64,000 nucleotides of DNA from Candidatus Woesearchaeota archaeon (GTDB lineage: Archaea; Nanobdellota; Nanobdellia; Woesearchaeales; GCA-2687795), in contig NZBG01000034.1 of NCBI GenBank assembly GCA_002687795.1, forward strand, positions 27,222 through 91,221, in the 5' to 3' direction. The translations under genes were made by a program, and so were the position numbers. Positions 35,841 through 43,786 of this stretch are shown piece by piece. Positions within the stretch are counted from its first letter, which is position 1, and every line of letters begins with the position of its first letter. The notes beneath the pieces were generated by a model. It was not told where the DNA came from, did no database searches, and was given only the letters and a program-made list of their open reading frames with translations.

Positions 35841-36944
35841 TTATTCAACCTCTGCTTTTATGTATTCTTTCTCTCTTCTGTCAGTTAGATAGGCATCAAA
35901 ATAGCCAACAACAACGCGATAATATCTGCTCCCATCCTTTGCTGTTACCAGCTCAAGCAGGCCGCATGCTTTTACTCGTTCTCCTTTAAGCGCCTGCTGT
36001 ATGAAAGGTATAGAATATGTTACAATTCTCTTTATAGGAATCTCCTTGTTAAGCTTTAGGGCTTCACTCTCTCCTTCAACTATCTCCCCTTCTTCTATCT
36101 CATAATAACCAGGCCTTACATGGCTGTTGTAATGGTCTATGACTTTTCCCCTTATTGTTGCTGTTCCAACTGGTTCATAGATTTCCTCACCCCATTTGAA
36201 CCATGTTTCATCCGGCTCCTCAACAGTAAACAATGTAAAGACAGTTCCTCCGAAAGTGCCTTCATACCTTTTCCTTCCCATATGCTTTACATACTCCTTC
36301 TCTGTAAAATGGGATGACTCTGATGTCTTATGTTCTTTATAATATTCAGCCCATTCTTCATCAGTTTTCCATTTTAGCTTATCATGCGCTGCTGTTTTAA
36401 GGTAATCAAGAATTTTCCAGCCGTTTTCTTTTCCATAAATAATGATATCTATGTCTGACTCCCCGGGAGTGTAGTTGGCCATTAAAGTGGAATGTGTTAT
36501 GCCTAAATTATCAGGGCTTACTCCGCTCCTACACAGAAAATCAACCAATTCCCTTACCAGTGTTAGGTATTCATCCAGGTCTTTCTTAGGCACTTTTAAT
36601 AATTCGCCTAAACCTTTCCTTCCGTCATGGACAGTCTTTATCTTTTCTTTTGGAACAACAAAGAACCAGTTCTTATGGACAGGAGAATCATAGATATAGC
36701 CAGGAAACTTTTTTCTGAACTGTTCTAAGTAATTAACGAGCTTTTCTTTTTCTGCGAACAGATTAAACCTCACAAGGCATTTCTCAAACAAAAACCTGTA
36801 TTTCAGGCCCTCTCCCTCTATTGCTTCCTTGGGGATATACTTTGGCTTAACGATTACATAGCCTTCAGGATGCTCGTTTCCATATGACTTACACTGGAAA
36901 CCGTCTGTTGTGTCTATTAATGTTGATTCATAGAAGTGCGTCAT
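35841..36944 (-). CDS. COG1665-type archaeal nucleotidyltransferase
   Basis: This 367-residue protein has a pol-beta-type nucleotidyltransferase core LGITHSTLMANYTPGESDIDIIIYG with Asp164-Ile-Asp166 intact. A C-terminal domain carries WFKWGEEIYEP, HVRPGYYEIEEGE and VVVGYFDAYLTDRREKE. The N-terminal 100 residues (MTHFYESTLIDTTDG) are shared with the next gene only. COG1665 is a little-studied archaeal group; transfer of a nucleotide to a protein, RNA or small molecule is possible. A clear GAGGTGA ribosome site precedes the ATG, and the start overlaps the phosphodiesterase stop by ATGA. Function unknown. Confidence 0.75.
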   Translation of the reverse strand: MTHFYESTLIDTTDGFQCKSYGNEHPEGYVIVKPKYIPKEAIEGEGLKYRFLFEKCLVRFNLFAEKEKLVNYLEQFRKKFPGYIYDSPVHKNWFFVVPKEKIKTVHDGRKGLGELLKVPKKDLDEYLTLVRELVDFLCRSGVSPDNLGITHSTLMANYTPGESDIDIIIYGKENGWKILDYLKTAAHDKLKWKTDEEWAEYYKEHKTSESSHFTEKEYVKHMGRKRYEGTFGGTVFTLFTVEEPDETWFKWGEEIYEPVGTATIRGKVIDHYNSHVRPGYYEIEEGEIVEGESEALKLNKEIPIKRIVTYSIPFIQQALKGERVKACGLLELVTAKDGSRYYRVVVGYFDAYLTDRREKEYIKAEVE

Positions 36945-38323
36945 TTTGTCACCTCTATTGGTTTTGCGGTTATATCATCCGGAATCTTCAGGCCTAATAG
37001 CCTCAAAATAGTTGGCGCTACCTGCTTTATGTCAATATCATCTATTTGCCCTTTACAGGCAACCCATTTTCCGCTTATTATGAAACAGCCCTGCCTCGAA
37101 TGGCCTGCGTTATCTGCGCCCACCGCACTTTCCCATGAATATAGGCCTTCCTGGCCAAGGTCAGGGTTTGAGGCCCATCTTAGCTCATCAAAGTAAACTA
37201 TTAAGTCAGGGCATTCTCTGCTGGATGGATCTTTGTAGATATCTTCAGAAGAATAAACCTTTGTGTCAAGCTTTTTTCCTTTGTCATTTGGGATGTTCTC
37301 CAGTTTTTTTATTAGCTCCTTCTTTACTTTATTATAGTCTGCGCCAACAACCTTTCTGTTAATATAGACTCTTGCATTATATGCGCCGCCGCCGTATGCA
37401 ACTGTTTTGTCCATGTCCACAAACTTTGTGTCAAACCTCTTCTTTTCGCTTAGGTCTATGCCTTCTTTAAGGACAAGATAGCCTTCCTTTGCCAGCCAGT
37501 TGTTGATATTGATTTTCCCTTCCTGCTTGAACATCCCATGGTCTGAGGCAACGATAATAATTGTATCATCATCAAGCAGCTCCATTATCTCGCCAAGCTT
37601 TTTATCAAGGTAAATGTAATAGTCTTTCAGGGCATCTTTATGAGGTGAGTCTTTGATGAATCTTCTGTGTGTATCATCAAAATGCCTCCAGAGCATATGC
37701 TGCAGCCTGTCAGTTCCTATCATAACACTTATGAAGAAATCCCATGACTCATTGGCAAGAAGGTCTTTTAAAAGCTCTATCTGCATATCAGTCATCTCAT
37801 AAGTCCTCTCAAGCAGAGTGCTTATATCAAGGGACTTATGGCCTGCTAAGCCAACCGCAACGTCAAAGAAAATCTCAGGGTTTCCTTTAGAGATTATTTT
37901 TTCTCTTATCTTTTCAGGATAAGCGCAGTCGCTCTCAACACCAGGTGTCAAGAACCCGCTGACCATGCAGCCGTTTACCTGCTTTACAGGAAAGGTCAAA
38001 GGCACATACAAGGCAATGCTCTTTTTATCCTGCTCTCCCAGGATGTCCCAAAGCAGTTTGCATTTTATGCTTCCTGAATTGGCTAATCTTGAATTTCCAT
38101 CCTCATCTTTGTATGTATAGCTGAACACTCCTATTTGGCTTGCATCCTTCCCTGACAACATAGAATTCCAGGCTATTATTGTAGAAGGAGGTATTGTGCT
38201 GTTTACTTTAGCATAAGCTCCTGTGTCCATAAGTCTCTTTATGTTCGGCAGTTCATTGTTCCATCTGCCAAAGATAAGTTCAGGCGGTGCTCCGTCAATT
38301 CCAAAAATAAAAACCTTGCTCAT
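36941..38323 (-). CDS. Alkaline-phosphatase-superfamily phosphodiesterase
   Basis: This 460-residue protein has FGIDGAPPELIF (metal Asp), the nucleophile region STIPPSTIIAWNSMLSGKD, DTIIIVASDHGMFKQ and the C-terminal DNAGHSRQGCFIISG with the last metal His. It belongs to the type I phosphodiesterase/nucleotide pyrophosphatase group, like the protein at 22758, but is clearly diverged. There is no signal peptide, so it is cytosolic. It sits third in the seven-gene operon; with a nucleotidyltransferase next to it, removal of a nucleotide or cleavage of a phosphodiester made by that enzyme is conceivable. Confidence 0.87.
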   Translation of the reverse strand: MSKVFIFGIDGAPPELIFGRWNNELPNIKRLMDTGAYAKVNSTIPPSTIIAWNSMLSGKDASQIGVFSYTYKDEDGNSRLANSGSIKCKLLWDILGEQDKKSIALYVPLTFPVKQVNGCMVSGFLTPGVESDCAYPEKIREKIISKGNPEIFFDVAVGLAGHKSLDISTLLERTYEMTDMQIELLKDLLANESWDFFISVMIGTDRLQHMLWRHFDDTHRRFIKDSPHKDALKDYYIYLDKKLGEIMELLDDDTIIIVASDHGMFKQEGKININNWLAKEGYLVLKEGIDLSEKKRFDTKFVDMDKTVAYGGGAYNARVYINRKVVGADYNKVKKELIKKLENIPNDKGKKLDTKVYSSEDIYKDPSSRECPDLIVYFDELRWASNPDLGQEGLYSWESAVGADNAGHSRQGCFIISGKWVACKGQIDDIDIKQVAPTILRLLGLKIPDDITAKPIEVTK

Positions 38324-38335
38324 GATAAAATCACT

Positions 38336-39454
38336 CTACATTTCTTTTTCAAGCAAAGGCCATAGCTTTTCTTCTATGTCAAGCCCTTTCCCTGCAAGAT
38401 TATTCTTTTCGTCCGGGTCGTTCTTCATGTCATAAAGCTCTCTCTTATTGGTGCTGGTGTTGATAATAAGCTTCCAGTCTTCAGTCCTTATTGCTTTCAC
38501 GTTCGGCTTCTTGGGGGAAGGCGCAGGCCCTCCTAAGCCGCCTGTCTCAGAAAATGCTATTCTGCTCTTCTCATCAGGGTTTCCTAAGAAAGGCATCAGG
38601 CTTGAGCCCCTGAACTCTTGTTCATTGAAATTTATCTTCAGCATATCCAGGATAGTGGGCATTATATCCACGCTCCTTACAAGCTTGCTTACTTCCAGCT
38701 CAGGAAATCTTTCTTTATTAAGAAACAATGCAAAAGTGTTCAGCGTATAATCATAGCAAAAGCTGCCATACACCTTTTCCCCTGCCCTTTCCCCTGTGCT
38801 TGTTCCATGGTCTGATGCAAGGATTATCACAGAGTTTTCAATAAGGCCCTTTTTCTCCAGCTCATCAAAGATTGATTTCAGGTAAGCATCAGCTTCCTTG
38901 ACATACGAGGAAAACATCTTCTGGTTGCCTTCCCTGTTGCTGAAATACTCCTCGCTGGTGTCTGTGTATTTCTTGACAACATTCTTAACAATAAGGTTAT
39001 GGACAATGCTGCAGTGGAGATAAACGAACAAAGGCTTTTTTATATCCTCTACTGTGTTCAGAATATTCTTGTGCCTTGCTATCATCTCTTCTGCGTTCTC
39101 TATCACCTTCTCTTCTTCAAAACCTTTCTGTATTGTTAACACATCAAAACCCTGCCCTGGGATAACCATATCATTCATTGCATCCCCTATGGTGAAATAG
39201 CCATGCTCTTTAAGAAACTGGGGCAATGTCCTGCATTCTTTCCTGAAATTAGGCGCTCCATAATAATTATCAACCCCTGTCTCTTTTCCATACTTGCCTG
39301 TGAAAATAGAATGCAGGGATGCTATTGAGTATGGCGCATAGGCAAACATCCTGTTGAACAATGTACCCTGTAAGGTTGAGAAAAAAGGCATATCCTTTAT
39401 CGTATCATGCCTTACACCATCAACCAATATAAAAATAATGTTTGGCTTGTCCAT
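38336..39454 (-). CDS. Sulfatase-fold hydrolase (alkaline phosphatase superfamily)
   Basis: This 372-residue protein starts KPNIIFILVDGVRHDTI, the standard sulfatase entry. It has YAPYSIASLHSIFTGKYG where arylsulfatases carry the C/S-x-P-x-R nucleophile signature, and later HGTSTGE after ASD. The formylglycine motif is absent (S-I-A-S), so classic sulfatase activity is doubtful; phosphoglycerol-transferase or phosphodiesterase activity fits better. The C-terminal metal-site and ELYDMKNDPDEKNNLAG region are typical of the fold. It begins one base after the RHH gene. Confidence 0.83.
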   Translation of the reverse strand: MDKPNIIFILVDGVRHDTIKDMPFFSTLQGTLFNRMFAYAPYSIASLHSIFTGKYGKETGVDNYYGAPNFRKECRTLPQFLKEHGYFTIGDAMNDMVIPGQGFDVLTIQKGFEEEKVIENAEEMIARHKNILNTVEDIKKPLFVYLHCSIVHNLIVKNVVKKYTDTSEEYFSNREGNQKMFSSYVKEADAYLKSIFDELEKKGLIENSVIILASDHGTSTGERAGEKVYGSFCYDYTLNTFALFLNKERFPELEVSKLVRSVDIMPTILDMLKINFNEQEFRGSSLMPFLGNPDEKSRIAFSETGGLGGPAPSPKKPNVKAIRTEDWKLIINTSTNKRELYDMKNDPDEKNNLAGKGLDIEEKLWPLLEKEM

Positions 39455-39455
39455 T

Positions 39456-39683
39456 TTAGTCCAGATAACCCAGGCTTCTTAGCCTTTCTTTAACCTTGAT
39501 TTCATCCTCTTTGCTGAAAGGGTTTTCCTTCTTCTCAGAATCCTCTGATTCAGAGATTATCTGCCTTAGGATATAGGTTATATAGCTTGATATAGAATTA
39601 AATCCTGTGCCTTCTATCCTCTTTTTAACCTTCTCAGCCAGTATTTTAGGTATAGATACTGTTGTGATATTATGTTCTTCCAT
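39456..39683 (-). CDS. Ribbon-helix-helix (CopG-like) protein with sulfatase-like tail
   Basis: This 75-residue protein has an RHH fold: strand TTVSIPKILAEKVKKRI, then helix-turn-helix SISSYITYILRQII. After an acidic linker comes EDEIKVKERLRSLGYLD. The ending resembles the C-terminal tails (ERLRxLGY) of many sulfatase-fold enzymes, whereas the sulfatase-like protein next to it lacks such a tail. GGAGGG lies 9 bases before the ATG and a TATA-like TATATATA lies at about 39703-39710. A role as regulator of the operon is likely; the tail may let it contact the enzymes. Confidence 0.83.
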   Translation of the reverse strand: MEEHNITTVSIPKILAEKVKKRIEGTGFNSISSYITYILRQIISESEDSEKKENPFSKEDEIKVKERLRSLGYLD

Positions 39684-39731
39684 TTTAGAGCCCTCCTTCG
39701 GTTATATATATGTTTAATAGTATTTAATTGG

Positions 39732-39762
39732 CATTTATATGATATTTATTCGACATTTATAT
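39732..39762. promoter_or_regulatory. Possible operator repeats of the RHH operon
   Basis: CATTTATAT occurs at 39732-39740 and again at 39754-39762, 22 bases apart (two helical turns), just upstream of the TATA-like box for the RHH gene. Direct repeats at turn spacing are usual RHH targets, but the AT-rich background makes chance likely. Confidence 0.3.
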
Positions 39763-39844
39763 AGTTTTTGGTTTAATCAATAGAAAAAGGCTTCTTCCAG
39801 TAGCTCAGAACTTATATCCTTTGAGTTTAAAGGACTTTATTTAA

Positions 39845-39979
39845 TCAGGTATTTGTTGTGTTGATTAGGGTTCTTACACTGTCATTTATCGCTTGGAAGG
39901 TCATTAACTGGTATTCTGCTGCATAGAACGCTGGGGTTAAGTTAAATAAGCCGCTTATTAAGAAATATGTCAGTATAAC
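39845..39979 (-). pseudogene. 3' gene fragment, left copy
   Basis: A 44-codon open frame without start (after a TAG) ends in TGA at 39847-39845. Its reading contains FLISGLFNLTPAFY and QAINDSVRTLINTTNT. The last 17 codons match a second fragment at 41318-41413, with differences mostly in third positions, so both look like remnants of one gene end. No family recognised. Confidence 0.55.
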
Positions 39980-40077
39980 CTAATATTTAGGGGTAAAATG
40001 TGTCAGTATAACGATATATTTGTATAACCTGTATTTAGGTGAAGAAAAGATAAAAGGAAAAAGGATTTGAAAAGGTT

Positions 40078-40274
40078 ATGAGAAAATTACAAAGAAAAGA
40101 AGAAAAAGACCATAAAGAGTTGCTTAAACTTAAGAAGAAAAGATAACTCCTGAAAAGCCAAAGAAAGTATATGGCTGGCTGATTGTTTTGATAATTCTGT
40201 TATTATGTATATTGGAATACTTTGTTTACCTAAGACTAATAGAAAGGTTTAATAAATTAAACAGAAATATTTAA
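40078..40274 (+). pseudogene. Frameshifted small membrane-protein gene
   Basis: ATG at 40078 opens a 22-codon lysine-rich frame ending at TAA 40144-40146. The -1 frame is open from 40134 to TAA 40272-40274 and encodes PEKPKKVYGWLIVLIILL, a clear membrane helix, then a basic tail (RLIERFNKLNRNI). The second part has no start of its own. Joining at the A-rich stretch 40134-40143 gives a 65-residue protein with one helix. A real frameshift, programmed slippage or a sequencing slip in the A-run are all possible. Confidence 0.5.
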
Positions 40275-40311
40275 ATATCTTTTCTGTTTAACTTGTTAAT
40301 TAGATGATAAA

Positions 40312-40686
40312 ATGATTGGTGAAATCCATAAAGAAGCTGCAAAATCTCATTTAAAAGTGGGTGAAGAGTTTTACAAAAAAATGCAGGAAGAATCAGATAC
40401 AAACAAGAAGACAGCTAATATGATTGTAAGCGCTCAGAACTATTTTTATTGCTCAGTTAATGTAATAGAATATATTTTATTCAAAGAGAAAAAAGAACAT
40501 TCCTTTAACCATGAAAACAGATTTAGAAAGGTGAAAGAATACTTCAATATATTTCCTTCTGAGTTCGCAGAACTATATGACAAAGTAGATAGGGATCTTA
40601 GGAATAAAGTAGCTTATAGAGGAGAGAATTCTGAGAAATTTGAATCGTTAAAGAAATTAGCAGAATCAGCAATTAAGTTACTATGA
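40312..40686 (+). CDS. HEPN-domain protein (toxin partner of MNT pair)
   Basis: This 124-residue all-helical protein starts EIHKEAAKSHLKVGEEFYKK and ends with RDLRNKVAYRGENSEKFESL. In HEPN RNases/AMPylation targets the motif is R-x(4-6)-H; here the segment is RNKVAY, with Tyr in place of His. Active RNase function is therefore uncertain. It overlaps the nucleotidyltransferase gene by ATGA, the usual arrangement of HEPN/MNT toxin-antitoxin systems, in which the MNT AMPylates the HEPN Tyr/His region. The AT-rich composition and flanking duplicated fragments suggest acquisition. Confidence 0.82.
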   Translation: MIGEIHKEAAKSHLKVGEEFYKKMQEESDTNKKTANMIVSAQNYFYCSVNVIEYILFKEKKEHSFNHENRFRKVKEYFNIFPSEFAELYDKVDRDLRNKVAYRGENSEKFESLKKLAESAIKLL

Positions 40687-41300
40687 ATAAATTTGAAAAA
40701 ACACTTGAGGAACTGAAAAAGAAATTCTTCAAAATAAAAGATATATCAATCGTTATATTATATGGCTCTGTTGCAAGAGGCAATTATTCTCTAAGACATT
40801 CAGATTTGGATTTATTTATAATTTTGAATAGGAGAGAGTCTAATGAAAAAATCGTGGGAAAAATTAATGATCAATTATTACCCCTTGGTTCTAGAAACGG
40901 AGTCAAGGTACATATTGAATACCAAGGAAGTAAAATAAATGATGAGGACAAAACTTTGATTGAAAAAATGATTGAAGAAGGTAAAGTAATCTACTCAAAT
41001 GCTTTTATGATTTTTCCAATAGATAAAATTGGTTTAGAACAATATATTATCTATGAGTTTTCCTCAAAAGAACCTAAAATTAAAACCAGGATTTCACAGA
41101 TATTCCATGGAAGAAAATCATGGTATCGCAAGGGTAAGAAGAAGATTATAAAAGAATATGAAGGCATTGCTGATGACAAGGATATAATTTTATTAGGCAA
41201 AGGGGCGGTCATGGTGGCTAAAAGTGAGCAGGAGGAGATAGTAAATATGTTTGAAAGGTTAGGAGTTGATTATAAAATAAAAAAGATTGTTTATGGTTAA
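40683..41300 (+). CDS. MNT-type nucleotidyltransferase (antitoxin)
   Basis: This 205-residue protein has the minimal nucleotidyltransferase motif ILYGSVARGNYSLRHSDLDL (GS plus D-x-D), then a C-terminal helical part and KDIILLGKGAVMVAKSEQEE. It is longer than the smallest MNT proteins (about 100 residues), so it carries an extra C-terminal domain of about 90 residues. Coupling to the HEPN gene gives a typical type VII toxin-antitoxin module. It is expected to neutralise the partner by AMPylation; inferred from the family. Confidence 0.87.
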   Translation: MNKFEKTLEELKKKFFKIKDISIVILYGSVARGNYSLRHSDLDLFIILNRRESNEKIVGKINDQLLPLGSRNGVKVHIEYQGSKINDEDKTLIEKMIEEGKVIYSNAFMIFPIDKIGLEQYIIYEFSSKEPKIKTRISQIFHGRKSWYRKGKKKIIKEYEGIADDKDIILLGKGAVMVAKSEQEEIVNMFERLGVDYKIKKIVYG

Positions 41301-41317
41301 GAGTGCAAAAGGTTTGT

Positions 41318-41413
41318 TTAGGTCTTTGTTGTGTTTATTAGGGTTCTTACGCTGTCATTTATTGCATAGAAAGTCTTAAGATTATTAAAACAATCCCAAC
41401 GTTTATTATTTTT
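41318..41413 (-). pseudogene. 3' gene fragment, right copy
   Basis: A 31-codon open frame (after a TGA) ends in TAA at 41320-41318. Its final residues FYAINDSVRTLINTTKT match the fragment at 39845. At DNA level 49 of 56 bases agree (39847-39902 versus 41320-41375), same orientation. Together the copies bracket the HEPN/MNT pair. Confidence 0.55.
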
Positions 41414-41428
41414 TCATTAAACCCCATT

Positions 41429-41950
41429 TTATATTATCCTGAACTCATTCGATTCGACTCTAACAAGAGCAGGGTTACCTTTATAATTCATATAAATATA
41501 GTCCACCTTGATTTTGTATATTCCTTTACCAGCAATTGTTTTTTTACGCGTATACATATTAGGATATATTTTTTGATCCCATATTGAAAGTAATTTTTCC
41601 TTAGATTTAATATTCTTTATAATCTCCATCTCACAATTTCCGTAAGAGAGAAAAAAATCATCCCATTCTACACCATTAAACTGAGATATAATATATACAT
41701 CTCCTCCACATCCAGTTACCCCACCAAGTACCAAATCCTTGTTAAATCCATTATAAATCACAAAATAAACATATTCATTTTGACTATAAACAGTTTTATC
41801 TGTCTTTATAATCAGGTCTTTCATAGAATGATTTATTTGAAAATCCTCTACAGAGATATTATTTTCTTGTAATTCTTCACACCCACTTATAACAAAGAAC
41901 AAACTAACTAATCCTATAATCAGAAACATTTTCCTCTTTTTCTCAATCAT
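41429..41950 (-). CDS. Secreted lipoprotein, unknown function
   Basis: I start at ATG 41950 (173 residues; a TTG frame start nine bases earlier is weaker). The N-terminus has a basic head, hydrophobic segment and lipobox: MIEKKRKMFLIIGLV then FFVISGCEE. The rest is mainly beta-strand (DLIIKTDKTVYSQNEYVYFV, GIYKIKVDYIYMNYKG), like an immunoglobulin-type or BsuPI-like extracellular domain. A TATA-like TATATAAA lies at 41984-41991. AT-rich relative to the glycan genes. No recognised family; surface exposure is the only safe inference. Confidence 0.75.
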   Translation of the reverse strand: MIEKKRKMFLIIGLVSLFFVISGCEELQENNISVEDFQINHSMKDLIIKTDKTVYSQNEYVYFVIYNGFNKDLVLGGVTGCGGDVYIISQFNGVEWDDFFLSYGNCEMEIIKNIKSKEKLLSIWDQKIYPNMYTRKKTIAGKGIYKIKVDYIYMNYKGNPALVRVESNEFRII

Positions 41951-42035
41951 TTTCCCCAAAACTAATATTATGAAACTTCAATCTTTATATATTTTTATAA
42001 CTTTCTGAAACCAATTATTATTTAAAACCCTAAAA

Positions 42036-43610
42036 CTAATCAACCCTATAAACCTCAGTAGAAGTCTTATTATTACTGTAAACAAGGCTGTAGCCCCTGA
42101 TTATGTCCATGAAGTCATCAGGGTAGGCTGCTGAGAAGCCCTTTTCATCAGGCCCATAGAAGTCAATCTTCTGGTTTACCCAGATATAAGAGATATTATA
42201 CTCCTTAATCTTGTCTACAGAGTCAATATAGGGCCTTCCATAGAAGCTGTATGTATACCTGTTGAAATTATATGCATAACAATCACCCCTTGGAACCAAT
42301 ATAACAGCATCTTTAGCTGTATTATTCTCCAGCCAGTTAAAATCCTCTTCATAAGAGCCCCATGTCCTACTTACCACAACAGCTTTAACAAGCTCAACAG
42401 CTGAGAACCCTATAATACATAACCCAATGAGCATGAACACAGCCAGCCTGAATAAACCTTTTTTATTAGAGACAAGTTTGTTTAATCCTATTGCCCACAT
42501 TATACCAAGGGGTATGAACAAAGGCATTGAATGCCTGATATAGACAAGATCGTTCATAACCTTGTTAAAGATTGCAAAGCTGAAAAAGGAAAGGAACCAG
42601 ACAATCAGCATCCAGTTTCTTTTATCCTTTAGCTTTATGCCTATCAGATAGAAAATAAAAGGAACTGTGAAGATAAAAGTGCCTAAAAACCATAGGCCAA
42701 GCAAAACATTAAGGAAAGGCAGCTTAAGGAAGGTAAGGTTCTGGGCATTGCCCGCTCCCGGAACACCATACATTGAAAGATATATCCTCCAGAGAAAGTC
42801 AGGCTTAAGAAGATTCTTTAGCTCAACATTAGCCTCTGTAAAATGGAAAAAGTTAGGGTCTATCCCCTTGTCCTGGCCTATAACCGAGTCAAGGAAAGGC
42901 CAGACAGGATTGCCTAGAACAACATAGTTCCTTGCATACCACCATAATCCAAATATTGAAGTGGCTATAAGAAGCAATAACAGGATTCTCACAAGCTCCT
43001 TTTTATTCTTCCCAAACCTTAAAAATGCCAGGAAGAGCAGCAACGGAACAACAAACACTGCAGTATATTTTGTTGATAGAGATAAGCCGGCAAAGATCCC
43101 TGAAACAAAGGCTTTCTTTTCAAACAGATAATAAACAGATGCAAGCACGAAAAAGCATACTGCTGCATCCTGGTAAGGTATTGCGCTCATGTAGATATGC
43201 AAAGGGATGAAAGCAACAAAGATTGTGGCAAAGAATGCAATTCTGGAATTATACAGCTTCCTTGTAAACAGGAAAGCATATATCAATGTTAAGCTTCCGA
43301 ATAGAGGGGAGACAAGGTTAACTGAAAACTCTGCTATATTTCTTCCAAAGATGCCTGAAACCTTATAGAAGAAGGCTGCAATAAGATGAAACATGGGCGG
43401 TGCCCAGAACACCGGCCTGCCTAAGGGCTCAAGTAAGGGAACCCTGAGGTTATCGGCAATAAACCTTGACACTGAGATAACCCAGCAGGGGTCGCCTGTA
43501 ACATGCACAAAAAAGGATATGGTAAACCTCAGCAGTGTGCCTATTATAATAACCAGGAAAGCCAGCCTGGTATACTTATCTAATTTCTTCCAGAAAGATT
43601 CTAGAAACAT
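42036..43610 (-). CDS. GT39/ArnT-like GT-C glycosyltransferase
   Basis: This 524-residue protein has 10-12 transmembrane helices and the first outer loop VHVTGDPCWVISVSRFI (acidic residue) followed by PVFWAPPMFHLIAAFF. It has the segment RKLYNSRIAFFATIFVAFIP typical of PMT_2 (dolichyl-phosphate-mannose-type) transferases, and a C-terminal soluble part with RGDCYAYNFNRYTYSFYGR. Such enzymes take sugar from a polyprenyl-phosphate donor on the outer face. It stands alone between AT-rich accessory islands, reading on the minus strand. Confidence 0.85.
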   Translation of the reverse strand: MFLESFWKKLDKYTRLAFLVIIIGTLLRFTISFFVHVTGDPCWVISVSRFIADNLRVPLLEPLGRPVFWAPPMFHLIAAFFYKVSGIFGRNIAEFSVNLVSPLFGSLTLIYAFLFTRKLYNSRIAFFATIFVAFIPLHIYMSAIPYQDAAVCFFVLASVYYLFEKKAFVSGIFAGLSLSTKYTAVFVVPLLLFLAFLRFGKNKKELVRILLLLLIATSIFGLWWYARNYVVLGNPVWPFLDSVIGQDKGIDPNFFHFTEANVELKNLLKPDFLWRIYLSMYGVPGAGNAQNLTFLKLPFLNVLLGLWFLGTFIFTVPFIFYLIGIKLKDKRNWMLIVWFLSFFSFAIFNKVMNDLVYIRHSMPLFIPLGIMWAIGLNKLVSNKKGLFRLAVFMLIGLCIIGFSAVELVKAVVVSRTWGSYEEDFNWLENNTAKDAVILVPRGDCYAYNFNRYTYSFYGRPYIDSVDKIKEYNISYIWVNQKIDFYGPDEKGFSAAYPDDFMDIIRGYSLVYSNNKTSTEVYRVD

Positions 43611-43786
43611 AGAGAGGGAAAATGCTGTTTTCTTTAAATATTTATTCTTATTTTGTTGTGGTGCGATAGCGTTTGATATGCTCTGATTTCTCTTAAATGG
43701 TGCGTTTTGTTTGATTTATAGATAGATTTAATAATTTTCATTAACTTTGCGGTTTTGCACAAAAAAGATTTTCCCCTAAGAATAAG

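Larger units (their letters stand above)
39684..40311. other. 628-base AT-rich intergenic region
   Basis: It contains, from left to right, the promoter of the RHH operon and a pair of CATTTATAT repeats (39732-39740, 39754-39762). Next come a degenerate 3' gene fragment (39845-39979) and imperfect short repeats (TGTCAGTATAAC at 39968-39979 and 40001-40012; TATAACCT-TATTTAGG variants at about 39975-39991 and 40023-40039). Last is a frameshifted small membrane-protein gene (40078-40274). The base composition differs visibly from the glycan genes, which suggests an accessory insertion site. Confidence 0.6.

Noticed and set aside
38336..39454. Arylsulfatase call
   Set aside because: The C/S-x-P-x-R formylglycine motif is missing, so only the fold is named.
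39845..41413. Insertion sequence around the HEPN/MNT genes
   Set aside because: No transposase, and the flanking copies are coding-like fragments rather than terminal inverted repeats.
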